Of a stretch of DNA of 64,000 bases, positions 22,844 to 34,449 are shown one piece after another (within the stretch, counting starts at the first letter, position 1; each line of letters begins with the position of its first letter). The notes under the pieces were generated by a model. It was not told the DNA's origin. It searched no databases and was given only the letters and a program-made list of their open reading frames with translations. A program made the translations under genes and the position numbers. The stretch is from Pagrus major (taxonomy: Eukaryota > Chordata > Actinopteri > Spariformes > Sparidae). The DNA is taken from contig NC_133223.1 in NCBI RefSeq assembly GCF_040436345.1, positions 13,087,613 to 13,151,612 of the forward strand. The letters are read 5' to 3'.

Positions 22844-25800
22844 GTAAGTTTGACATTATATCGCAGTTTGACCTTACACTCAGTGATAGCCTTAATAATA
22901 ATGACGGAGTTTGTTTTATTTTCCTGTCTGTGTCGTGAAGTGGTCGTTAACGTGTATTTGCAGGACAGCTTGTGTATTAACGTAACTCCGATGACCAATA
23001 AACAAGTAATTACCTTAAGTCTTATCCAACGTTTCATACGTGCTCCATATATCTGTTAATTGATTTGAATATCTTACATTGATGATCAATTTATCCCTCA
23101 GCCAAGTGTCAATAATCATAGGTCGCAACTTCTCACGGTTCAACTTTAATAGGTCTGTTAAACGTGAGACGGATGGCTGTCATAACCACAAACGATGCAA
23201 TAAAGTTGAAATAACGTAAGTTATTAAAAATAAGAAGCGCATTGCTGGTTGCGTTGCTGCTCGTGGCTCGCTGTAATGTTGGGGTTTCTTTGCTTCATCG
23301 TAGTTTGGTGAAGGGTTTTCAGTCTCTGCTTTCTGTCTCCTTTTTGCCTTTTTTTTTTGCCCTCACTAGTCTCGCTCCACTCTCTGTGTGCCCTGGACCC
23401 TGATTAAATTCAAGAACATTGAAGGGGGAAAAAAGCTTCTGCGTGGTCTAATCGGTTTAGTAAAGAGTGACAAAACGGACCTAGTCATTAATTACTGGAG
23501 AGGTTGCATGTGTGATATTTTATGCTGCCTAATGCTTCCCATGATGAACACGACTACTTGACTAATAAAGCATAAGAGAGGAAAAGAGAGGCTTCATATA
23601 ATTGTGCGTCTGAACCCGCCCCTTCTACTTCCTTCTAAGCAGAGATCGGTTTAATGTGTTACATAATGTGAGGCCTTTCTATATTTTACAGTGTTGCTTT
23701 TATTTAAACAAATAGTTGCTTACATTGTCGGATACCATGTTTAGATTTGTGTATATAAAATATCTAGTTCAAATTAGCTGCATTGAGAAAGTGAGCTAGA
23801 CCTCTGGTCATTTTCCCTGCAATGCCTTTTCCCCCATGGCCCGTCACAAATGACAGTGTGCTTACTAATAGCGTTTTTCCAGGATTTTTTTATTTTATTT
23901 TGTCATACATACTCCGCTGCTGTAAGGTTAAGAGATGTGCTGATTAGATTTGCATGACCTGAGTGGAAATGTAACTAAATATAATTGTCTTAGGCATAGT
24001 TTTCGTCACTAAAATTGCAGATTGTAGCCTTAGTATAATAATTGTGATAGAAGTGGGACAGCATCTTCACGATGAAACCGCCCACCTCATAGTGAAATTC
24101 TGTTTATTTATTTTTGAGGGCATCTAGTTGGTGGTAAATTAGCTAAAATGACATGAGGGAAGGACCTTTCACAGCCACATAGCAGAGCGAAGAGGAGGAG
24201 GAGGAGGAGGAGGAAATTGCTGTACTATGAGATATGATGTGTCTGACTGACAAGAAAACTTAAATTTGTGGGTGTATGAAGCACAATGAATAGTATTTAA
24301 CTTAAAAATGTGACAGGCATGTAATTATCTGCTTTAGGAATAAATACTTTTGTTGATATGTATTGTACACCACATGGTGTATTTAAAAATTGATTGGCAA
24401 GTTACATAGCTTTGTTATTTGTTATGCTCCAATATGACATAGATACATAATGTAACAAAAAAATCCTGTTTATTGATAAAATACATTTTTTTTAAAAAAT
24501 CTTCATGAATTGATCTACAGTGTAAAAAAATTTTTTATGTAGGTCTCTACACCAAGTTGGGATATGTTTTGAAGGATACTTTTTCATCCCACCAGATGGA
24601 AGGGGTGTAAAAATACTGCATGGAAAAAGTAATTATTCAGAGTTCAATATCAAATTTTTTCGTTGGATGGATTTACAACATTTTGGATATTACTACGCTG
24701 ATCTGACTGTGTGTGTGTGTGTGTGTGTGTATACTTGACAAACAAAGTAGGTCTGCCTGTTTGTTTAGTGCTAAAACAAGAATAAGTCAGTCTAGGGGTC
24801 TGATAAAGGTAGGAAGTCAAATTGCCCTTATAGCGCAAATGGATAAAAAACATTACTGAATGCTTGGCTGTTGAAGTGTAGACATTAAAAAAGATCACAT
24901 TGAAAATGTCAGGAGTCACAGTGTTTGTTTATGTGTTAAAATGGAAAATGGCTAAAATATACATGTAAAAGACAGTACTTTATTTTTCCAGCCAAGGCAG
25001 CATTAGTGATTATTAAAATCCAATTTCATCCAATTTAGTTGATGGAAGCAATCTTTTGTAATCAGTTTTACAATATCAGCTGCAATTTGTGTGCTTGTTG
25101 CTGATATTTCTGTGTCATGAAAACTACAGATTTGAATTTTTTAGATATCATTTCTAGAAAGAAGGAGGTAGCACAGTGTCAAAGAGAAATTGTGTGATCA
25201 AGAATCTTAGTAATATATGAACTGTAACCTACTGATCTTCTAGTTTGTGACTGTGTATCTCATGTGCTCACACAGGTGAACTGGGTGTAAATATTTTGCT
25301 CATATTCTTCTAATGAGGACTTGACACTGTCTATGTATGCAATTGTCAAATTAGCACTGGTATTCTATGACAGTTTTTATTCCCATTTTGCTTACAGTTG
25401 ATCTCCTTAAAATACTACAGGTCTATGTCTCGCCTCGGTTCTCTGGTATTTGCCTTTTCACTCTCTTTGCAGAGCACCGTTGTGCTGTTTCAGACTGTTA
25501 GCATGACATTCTGTGACTCATCATTCTGTCTTCTCAGACCCCTCCGGCAAAATGGGCTCCCACCCCCATTTCCTGGTGAAACTGTGCCTCTCTTCTTGTA
25601 CTTGCTCACATGTGTTGTAGCCAGGCTGCAGAGAACCCCCACCCTTCTCTTCTTTCTTTCTGCACCACTCAGCACAAACTTTATAGTATTCAAATTTGCA
25701 GTGATGGGAACAGGTTTTCACAATTCTTGTTGGTTATTTTCCAGAAGCTGACCTTGGTTTTAGTTCTGTGCCTCAGCAGCATTAAATAGAAGTCAGATTA

Positions 25801-28800
25801 TTTTCTGTGCATCAGTCATTTCTCTTAAACATAATTGAAGTTGTGGAAGAATTTAAATAGTCGTCAGTCCAGCTAAACCTTAAGTTTGGATGTGATTTTT
25901 TTTTTTGTGAGTGTCCATGTATTTTCCATGCTTATCTATCAATTTAAGGCTGATAACACTGGCAGCATATGAGGGCGCCAGGTCCTTGCATGCTTCTTAC
26001 AAGCATATGTTTTGCATTGGCTTTGATTTTTGCATACAGTAGGTGCTGCATCACTGTAGTGCATAGACTGTACACCTGTTTCACTGAAATGGTGACAATT
26101 TTGAAAAACAGTGTATAAAGGTGGACCTGACATTTTTAAATAATTGTCAATTACTGCTGTTCTGGTTTGTGTGCACTACACCTCTAGTAAGTTGAAACAG
26201 TTGGTGTGAGTTTATGGCCTGTTAAAATAAGCTCATCTGTTATGACCATTGATGTATTTAGGTGGAATTTAGAACTTTTAAAAATGTTAAAACATTTCCA
26301 AAATGTGGCTCTTCTCTTAAATCAGGTCTTTTGATCCTCGACAGCTACACTCAAAAAGTTGCAGACTCCCTTTTATTGTTGTTTTGTTTAGTGACAGGGG
26401 TACACATGGACTTGGATGGCAAGAATATGTCAGCTGTTACAATGCTAGTGAATTCTCTGCTAGATAATTAAGTTTTAGGTAGTAATATGATAACCTGCAA
26501 CAGCACTGGCAGTAAGATCTGACATAGCAAGAGTCTGCCTCCTCTGACTACACACACATGGTGTTTTCATTTCTGCTGTACCAGCCTTTTTTTCACCTGA
26601 GGGTGCTAGATTAGCCCAAAGTATTAACTTGTAAGCAGTTAAATTGGAAAGATTTATATGGTCCGAAAATGTTGGTGGTTGGTTTGTGTATTTCTGTGTT
26701 AGTTGCCCCAACTTGGTAAGCAGGGAACACCTCACCCTCTGCCCCAGTCAGACAGTGTGCTTGAGTTCAGAGAGACCAGATATTTTCACACACAGTGTGA
26801 TCAACAATGTCTAGTTTTGTCAGTTCTAAAAGTTTGCCTCAGTCAACTTATTTTACGTATTTTCAATTGTCAAATCAGCATGTATAATTTTAGATTTATT
26901 TTTGCGTATAATGTTGGCTTGCTGGTGTGTAATTGTAACTGCCTAAACAGTTAGTATTAGTACTAGGTAGTTCAACTTAACAAGCGATGTAGTGAAATCA
27001 CCAGAAAGATTATTCATGCCTGATTTTTAATGTAATTAGTTTAGGTTTAAACATACACAAGAGCCATAATAGATTTGTATATTTTTTTTTTTATTTTGTG
27101 GCAACATGTAAACTCAGTCAACAATGTAACAGCAAAACTGGAAGTGCCTGGAAAGCTTCATTATTTTTGTTGGATAAAAAATTGGTTGTGATGTGGGTTT
27201 AACACACATTTTTTTTCACTGTGAACCAAATAATGTTGGTTTCTGAATTCAACCTAGGCATTGGCGTTGGAAAATGTACAAAAAAAAAAAAACTAAACCA
27301 AAAAAAAACAAGTATAGGCTGAATGTTTGTGTAATTGGTGTATGGGTGTGTCATTCATCTCACACACTTTGCTTCCTCTTTTGTCCCTCTTCTGTGTGCA
27401 TGTACATACAACATACACACTTACTAGGATCCTAATGTCAGTCTTAGTGGTGGTTCTGTAAGTTGTGTATTTTTAAAAAAGCTGTGGTGTCATCCTAAAG
27501 GTTGAGGTAGTTATAAAAACTTATTATGTCTAAATGGGTCAAGCCATGCATTTTAAAAAAAAAAAAATTATAGTTTCATGCTATTGGTCAACTTTATATC
27601 AAGTCCTCAGGTTGTGCTTTTGAAATTGCATCACAGTGTACAGCTTTGTCTGCATCCTGTTTATGGCTGCTCTGGCTTTCGTGGCAGAAGGAGGAAGCTT
27701 GAGATAGTTGAAATGAAGTAGTAAATAACTGGGGAGATGAGAAATTAATTTGTTGTGGAATGTGTAGTACTGAGTTGAAATGCATTGTTTGTACAGTGAC
27801 AGGTACAGTGAATGAGTTTTCAGATCAAATATTTCACCAAACACACTGGTGTGTTTATATGACAGCCACTGCTGTTGGTAATTATGGGGTAACCACATAA
27901 TGTGGTCCACTCCTTCATTAGAAGTGGTTAAAATGTCTTTTTTAATTATAAATAAACCTTTGAAGTCATGTACTGTCCTTTTGTGAGTCAAAACAGTACA
28001 ATGAATCATATTAAACATTACGTTCCATGTAAGATGATTGTTGTGCTTTCACTAAACCAGTTTTAGATATTAGTTATATCATGGTGTTTGTGTATTTATT
28101 AAAATTGTTACTTGATTTCTACTCCTGTATTTCACTCAGTTTTAATCATTGGTATAGATTGTGTACCTAAAGTGTGAAGAGTCAGTCTGTCACACTCACA
28201 CCTGATAGTACATGTAGGGGGTGGTGTATACCTGTAGAGTGGCTCAGAGGTCACTCTCAAATATCAGCCAGTGTTGTCCTGTGAAATTGCTTTATTCTCT
28301 CGTGGATGCCTGGTATGTGTTTCTACATGTTTGTGGAGTATTCTGTAATTCATTTGACAAGACATTGCTATAGCTTCCAGGGAATCACAGTCACTCTCCC
28401 CGTGCTATGCTGGACATGTTTTGCTGGGTGAGCAGATGTAACAGGTTTTTCTAGGATTAACACATACCATTACAGTACTGGTGTTTGTACCAAACAGAGC
28501 AGGTCTTTATAGGTAGCATCCCTGGTCTGCAGTGAACAATAAAATGATTCACCACCTTGTGGGCTCCATTTAGACTTACACACCCTCTCAAAGTATTTTT
28601 GCTAAAAACGTATATTTATTGACATGTCATCACCATTGGTTGCTCTGTTATTATGGATAAATTGGTTTTGTGTTTGCTTTTACGACTGTCTCGTGGTATA
28701 CATGCTGCCCCAGTAGCTGATGAAACATTTTATCATACCTTGTTGTGGTGCTGTGAAAATGTACTGTCTATATTGTCTTGCCAAACACAAAAACAATGAT

Positions 28801-31800
28801 TGGGCCAGCCCATTACTTGGTGTTTTTCTGGTTTAAATTGTTCAAGTGATGGATTTGTAATTTTGTGGGGATGTATGTAGCTTACAAGTGAAAAGAATCA
28901 GTGTACTCTACTCCTACATTCATTGTATTCCAAATATATTCTGAAACTAGTGTTAATCAGTGATGTTTTTAACATGTTGGTGCTTTCCAACAAGGCAGTT
29001 GTGTCTGCAGATATTTAACTCGGAGGAGTTTCCTGCCTTGTCCCAGTGGCTAAAGATAGAAAGCTTTATGAACACAATGAGAAACTCAAATTTGCATAGA
29101 TCTTTTCTTGTGGATAAATGTGATTGCCATTCAGGGTTTTTTTCCACGGCTTACGATGTCATTGTAGATCTCCATTTAGTTTGTGCTTATACAGGCAGAA
29201 GACGGTGTAACACAGCCCAGAGGAGGCCGGCCCAGACCACTTCTGGGGAGGTGATGAGTTGTCATGTCCACGTCTCTGTACCCGATGGGGTGTAGGAGGT
29301 TACTTGACCTTCAACCTCGGGGTCAGGTGACTCTTTGAGGCCATTGTATAGGGAGCAAATGTCGTAGGAATGGGTTAAAAAGGCTGAGCAGCGAAGGTGA
29401 CACGTCTGGGCATGCTTCCTTAAAGGAGAGGGAGAGAAATGGGGAGAGGTTAGAGTCACTAATGTGAACAATTCCACCTGGACTTGTAAGGATATTATCA
29501 GCTTAAAAAATACACAGCTTACCTGATTTGTTCCTTTGTGCAATTTTTAAAAATAATTTATACAGATGCACAGGGTAAAATAGTTGTCCCAATTTGATGC
29601 ATACAATACTGTCTCTGTCTCTGCATAAATGAGCTAAAAATGGAAGATAAGGAAATGATTGGGCAAATTTTTTGTATGTGATTCCAAGTTGGCGTACGTT
29701 GTGTTTCCTGTGTTTTCTCACATTGCATCATGTTGATACACACTATGCTGCATATGTTAAGTTAATGCAGGAGGGGTGTAGTCTGTAACTGTAGCTTATA
29801 ATTATGGCAGCAAAAAACAATTATTTTTATTACTGATTAGTCATTTGAATTTTTTCTGTTAATTTATTAAATGATTATTCAAATGTTTGAAATGATGACA
29901 AATGCCCCTTTCCACCTGCAACTTTCATGAGTCCATTCATATCTTCAGTGTTCTTATTTTTAAACAGCTAAAACAGGTGATTCAATTTACAATCCTGGAG
30001 GAGCTGAAACCAACAAATATGTGGCACTTGCATGTAACAAACTTGTAATTGATTTTTAAAATAGTTATTTAATTATTTGTTTCTCACAAAAATGTATTAG
30101 GCACTGCTTCAATTAGTTCACATTATGTCCTCTCCTTTTTTTGCCAGGGGGTGTGGACCCAGGACTAAAACAAGGAGACGTTGTCATGCCCCACAGATCA
30201 GACAGACAGACAATTACACACCCCTGATGTAAAGTTAAAAATCAACCACAGTATAAATTTGGATGTTTGAGTCTCAAATGTCTTGAGCATAATCAGTGTG
30301 AATCCAAACCAATTGTAAAATTGGTACTAAATGTAAAATATGAGTTTTCTTGAGGAAGTCTGTCATTTTCATACTAACAATGTTTTCCATTATATGGCTG
30401 TAAGAGACTTTTTTATGTTGGGGCATTAATGTCACCATACATGCTTTAACAGGACCGGGCTTCTAAACACCAATTTATTAATGACAATAATTTGAAAATA
30501 TATATATATATATATCTATATGTATACACTAGACACTGCACTCACTGGTCCTCACTTTCTTCCCACCCTCCTGAAACTGTCAGGTGTATTAAGATAGAAA
30601 GATAAGTCAATACTAGAATATGTTATGTACATCTTAGAATTTCAGAGAAAATGTTAGCATTGATTGCACATAGTCCTAATTAACAGAAGAAAGCAAAGCT
30701 TATCAATTGTCCGCCCCTGCCAGACATTAGAGTTGGTATTGCAGAAACTTTTAGCAGATGAAGCCTCTGTGCAGTGATACATGTAGGTAATGACGCCACT
30801 GGAAGTTAATGAACATGTTATTTCAGCAATTACACAGTTAATGTAACTGCTATTTTTTCTAAAGCATACCACAGGGTTTTAGATTTACTTTGTTCAGTTA
30901 GTTGTTGCTTGAGATGTGCAATATATCAGTGAATTTTTTTCGTGGCCAGTTATGTTATTGCTGTACAGTAATGTAATTAGGAACAGGTACCATCACCCAG
31001 CTAGTGTTTGTGGGACACCAAAGTTTAAAAGTCAGATTCCAAAATGCAACTTTTTAGATGCAAGAAACAACCATAGTCAGATGGTCTGACATGTATGTGT
31101 TTGTCATCTGGGCTGAATTGTCAGACAGTATAACTAATTGAAGCAGGTGCAGATGACCCTCACTTTTTCTCTTTTTTTCTTCTTTTTTTTTTAATTATCT
31201 CAAATTGCGACGTCTTCTCTGAGCTGCACTGAAGTGTGTGTGTCTCTGTGGTGTGTGTTTGTGTGTGTGAGAGAGAGGACTGCATGTCTTGTCAGTGTCT
31301 TTTTTTGGAAAGGAAGTATGTTTGAGATGTTACTAGGTTCAGGATATCAAGTCCGTTTCAGACAAAGGTCATAATTACAGGTCCATTGAGACCTCTAGTG
31401 GCAACACATCCATTGGACCCAATCTCCTCCAGGATTATTATCATGATAAAGTTTGTTTTTGCTTACAAAGGAGATTTTGTTATGAGATTATGTCGTTGAA
31501 GTTAACAGGATGGCAAACAAACGAAAGTTGACACTGCTATTACTAAGAGCAACTTTTTATGATGCATGATGGATTCTTCCTGTTCTGTCTTTCAGTTGCT
31601 TTCCTCTACATGTGAGGTCAGATATTGAACAACACGTCTGTTGTTGGTAGGTTTTAGTGATTTGCTAAATGACAATTGAATAGACAAAATGTGTCTTGTC
31701 ACTTGTGCAAACTTGAGATTTGTGGTGTCTCCAATAACTTCACTGTTGCTTCATTAAAAGGGTTAAAGTGCATTGGTAAAAATCAGATGCTTGTTTCATT

Positions 31801-33139
31801 ATGGTGAAACTTTTCTTGGAAGTCAGCCTGAATGAGATACTAAACTCTCCTTAAAACAAGCACCATCTCTGAAGCCAGTGTCTAAGCCCCCAGGTCAATG
31901 GGACTAGTAGATAAAAAAATCCACTGGTCATCATATTTTCTACATGCCTAAATAATAAATTGCCTCTTTGTATTACATATACATACATTTCTGTGTATTT
32001 TGTTGGGATAATGTGCTATTTTTAATATGAACCTAAAAAAAGAGGCAAGATTGATTTGATTCATCAACTGTTGATCAATTAAAGCCTGAATAAAACTCAA
32101 GAAAATTTGATCTCCAAATCTTACTGAAATATTTGCTTTTAAATGTACTTAAAGATCAAAGATAAAAGTAAATTGGAAGGTTGTGTAAACCTATCGGCTG
32201 CTTCATGATGATTATAATGATGATAATGATGATTTTAATCAACTTAAACCTCCTCATCAGACTCCTTGCTCTCTACTGCAATCACCCTCCTCCTTGCACA
32301 GTCTGGCCTCCTGGTGCCACAGCATCACAGCTTTTGTGGGATCATACTCGGCAGCAAGTTTAATAGAGTAGCTGATGTCCTGTAGGGTAAACAGTGCCGA
32401 GAAACTAGGAGTGCTCGAGACGGACACTGTGGAGGCACTGTATGACGCGCATCAAAATGCATAATGTGTGTCAAACTCGGACACAGAGAGGACAGAAGCA
32501 GTGTGCCCATAAATGACACATGACTATTTTGGTACAATCATTTACCTCCCAATGTGGCGGAATCCCTTCAGAGATTTACTCGCCAAATGGAAAATCTACT
32601 TGAATGTGGCACTTGGCGGTTGTTAATTTTCTGGCCCTGTTTGTTGCTTAGACAAAAATTCTCACGCTCAGGTGTCTATAGAGCACCTGTCTGTCGCACT
32701 AATATATGTCACTGGGCTTGAAGATGACTATTTTGAGTGATATGGCGATGTCTAGATTTTTATCCTGAGTCATTCAATGTACAGACTTCTACTTTTCTCC
32801 CTGTCAACACTGCCCCCTGTTTTTACAGTGACTGTGTGAATGTTGTATTTATTTTTACCATATGACAGTTGTAAAATTATTGGGAACATTAGCTATGCTA
32901 CTAAATAATTTGAGTCTATAATGTCAGATTGGCAAATGCAGTTTCTCCTCCTGATTGTTTAAAAGTTGTACAGCTTTTTTTAATGGCAGTATCAGACTTA
33001 TTTTAAACGACTGAATCAGCTGTGCTGTTCCTACTAAAATGCAATCTATTGTGTTAAAAAAATCCTTGGACTTGGATGTGAAATTACTTGAAGCACTATA
33101 TAACAAGTACATGAACAACCCATGTCCCTAGGTTGCTTG
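22844..33139. other. AT-rich stretch, probably introns of the miR host gene
   Basis: No coding exon was recognised. It holds A and T runs, a (TG)n at 24710-24730, a GAG run at 24196-24216, an (AT)n at 30500-30516 and a GAT-rich run at 32205-32235. The only GC-rich unique patch is 29180-29300. All listed open frames are AT-rich and unremarkable. Confidence 0.45.
29815..30090 (+). repeat. 'GATTA.TCATT' fish repeat, decayed copy
   Basis: 'actgattagtcatttgaatttt', 'attcaatttacaatcctgga', 'gaggagctgaaacca' and 'tgtaattgatttttaaaatagttatt' follow the order of a widespread teleost repeat. A reverse-orientation copy is near 41460-41790. Confidence 0.5.
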
Positions 33140-33606
33140 GTTTGAATTAAGGGGAATCCTAATGTTGCAGCATACAGTGATATTTTAGACAACAGTGTGT
33201 TTCCAGTGTTGTGGCAACAGTTTGGGGAAGGCCCTTTCCTGTTTCAACATGACAGTGCTCCTGTGCATTAGGCAACGTCCATAAAGATTTTTTTTTCTAC
33301 TTTTGGTTTGGAAAAACTTTACTGGCCTGGAGAGAGATGTGACCTCAACCCAGTCCAACAACTTTGGGATGAATTGGAAGCTGATATTGAGCCAAGCGAT
33401 GTTGGGCGATGACCAACATCAGTGCCCAACCTCACAAAGTGGCCAAAATGGTGTAAATCTCTGCAGCCAGGCTCCAAAATCTGGTTGAAAGTTTTCCCAA
33501 AAGATTGGAGGCTGTTATAACAATGCAGTGATTCCCCATGGCTATAAAATTGGAAATTCAACTACCATGTATGAGTGTAGTATTCTAGTGTCCACATACA
33601 ATATGT
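33140..33606 (+). mobile_element. Tc1/mariner (DD34E) transposon relic, 3' half
   Basis: The stretch from 'gaattaaggggaatcctaatg' to 'gtgtccacatac' follows the 3' half of a fish Tc1-like element: transposase C-terminus, a short tail and the start of the right inverted repeat. The second catalytic Asp is visible (in QHDSAPVH; codon 33251-33253). In the same frame, exactly 34 residues later, the DLNP(I/V)E motif has Gln (33356-33358) where the catalytic Glu should be. A TAG stop lies between at 33269-33271, and a deletion follows further on. The copy is dead and lacks its 5' half. It ends about 80 bp before a likely splice acceptor and about 280 bp before mature miR-15a. Confidence 0.8.
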
Positions 33607-33683
33607 CGAACTTGCAACTGCAATTTTGACAGGCTGACCTCAGACTAACATTAAACTGTATTGTCTCTTTGTATGTGTTTCAG

Positions 33684-33749
33684 GTGGTGAACCTTCTCGC
33701 TGCTGTAAGAGTGGACAGAAGATGCTGCTCATCATCTGAACATTGTTTA
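33684..33749 (+). ncRNA. Possible host-gene exon just upstream of miR-15a
   Basis: 'tgtatgtgtttcag' at 33670-33683 is a good acceptor, and TTTAG|GTAGAT near 33749 is a weak donor. If used, this is a short exon about 130 nt upstream of the miR-15a hairpin, which would place the hairpins in the following intron, as in human DLEU2. Without transcripts this is tentative. Confidence 0.25.
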
Positions 33750-33867
33750 GGTAGATACATGATAGGAAATAAGTGTATCTATAAGCATGTGGTTTGGACT
33801 ACAAGTCCAGAGGATGAAGGATGGAGGATGAAGCACAAAGTGGATGAAGCAGAAGGGACCATGAGTG

Positions 33868-33960
33868 CAGTTCTGGTGATGCTGTAGCAGCACGGAATGG
33901 TTTGTGGTTTACACTGAGATGCAGGCCATACTGTGCTGCCGCAGTAAAATCTGAATATAC
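33868..33960 (+). ncRNA. mir15a: miR-15a precursor hairpin
   Basis: The mature 5p arm is at 33885-33906, beginning TAGCAGCACGGAATGG, with the miR-15/16 seed AGCAGCA. The 3p arm is at 33922-33943, beginning CAGGCCATACTGTGC, which matches the human miR-15a-3p pattern. The arms pair well: CTGTAGCAGCAC against GTGCTGCCGCAG has 11 of 12 pairs (one G-U), then ATGG pairs with CCAT, with a loop of about 15 nt between the mature arms. Relative to human miR-15a-5p, positions 10-11 are GG instead of AU; the seed is unchanged. The product should load into Argonaute and repress mRNAs with TGCTGCT sites. The 5' half of the flanking sequence includes a Tc1 relic. It is probably processed from a shared primary transcript with miR-16, 266 nt downstream. 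Confidence 0.95.
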
Positions 33961-34133
33961 AACCTGGCTGTCAGCTTGCAGCTCTTCAACTTGTTGACAC
34001 TTTTTCACTGATAATTAATGTTGTTTACTTTTTACTCTTGCACACAGCCTTCACTGTCTGAAAAATGCCACATAGACAAATGTTTTTCTGAAGAGTAAAA
34101 AAAAATAAGTTCGTTGGGTTTGCCTTTGTCATC

Positions 34134-34230
34134 TTCTGGTCGCCTTACTGTAGCAGCACGTAAATATTGGAGTTAAGACTCTAGCTGAAGTCTCCAGTAT
34201 TGATCGTGCTGCTGAAGCAAAGCTGACCAC
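34134..34230 (+). ncRNA. mir16: miR-16 precursor hairpin
   Basis: The mature 5p arm is at 34151-34172, beginning TAGCAGCACGTAAATATTGG and ending GAG where human miR-16 ends GCG (one change near the 3' end). The 3p arm is at 34194-34215, beginning CCAGTATTGATCGTGC. AGCAGCACG pairs with CGTGCTGCT, AATATTGG pairs with CCAGTATT (one G-U), and GACT/AGTC closes the loop. It shares its seed with the miR-15a hairpin 266 nt upstream, forming the classic miR-15a/16-1 cluster. Neighbouring TRIM13, SPRYD7 and KPNA3 identify it as the 13q14-type cluster and not the miR-15b/16-2 cluster inside SMC4. Confidence 0.95.
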
Positions 34231-34416
34231 TCACAATCAGAGCAAACAACCACTGAGTGTACTCAGACCAGCAAACAGTGACTGACGGTGAGAGATGCTT
34301 ACAGGTAGATTGTTTACACTCCGGTTTTGAGTTAGCCTCCAACACTACCTCGTTTTGATAGTTCAAATGTATATCCATCTTCCTGCTTTTCACTGTAATG
34401 TTTGCACACTTCAAGA

Positions 34417-34422
34417 AATAAA
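34417..34422 (+). terminator. Candidate poly(A) signal of the pri-miRNA
   Basis: AATAAA about 190 nt after the miR-16 hairpin, followed within 40 nt by T/GT-rich sequence ('ttttgtctgtaatgtgttttg'). It could end the primary transcript or a short isoform. Confidence 0.4.
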
Positions 34423-34449
34423 CTTTTAAACTGGCTTTTGTCTGTAATG

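Larger units (their letters stand above)
22000..34440 (+). ncRNA. dleu2: DLEU2-like host transcript of miR-15a/16 (inferred extent)
   Basis: The extent is an inference: a promoter-like block near 22.0 kb with two donors (after 22184 and 22843), candidate internal exons (for example 29195-29250, and one starting at 33684 after a GTTTCAG acceptor), the two miRNA hairpins, and an AATAAA at 34417-34422 followed by GT-rich sequence. There is no long open frame, in keeping with a non-coding host. Relative to TRIM13, SPRYD7 and KPNA3, the position and strand match human DLEU2. Exon structure is not resolved, and the true 3' end may lie further right, since human DLEU2 continues past TRIM13. Confidence 0.4.

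Noticed and set aside
22552..23037. 161-codon minus-strand frame over the putative host promoter
   Set aside because: No homology recognised and it runs across a plus-strand splice donor; likely chance.
33303..33561. Open frames on both strands near the Tc1 relic
   Set aside because: They are out of frame with, or antisense to, the degraded transposase and do not form a gene.
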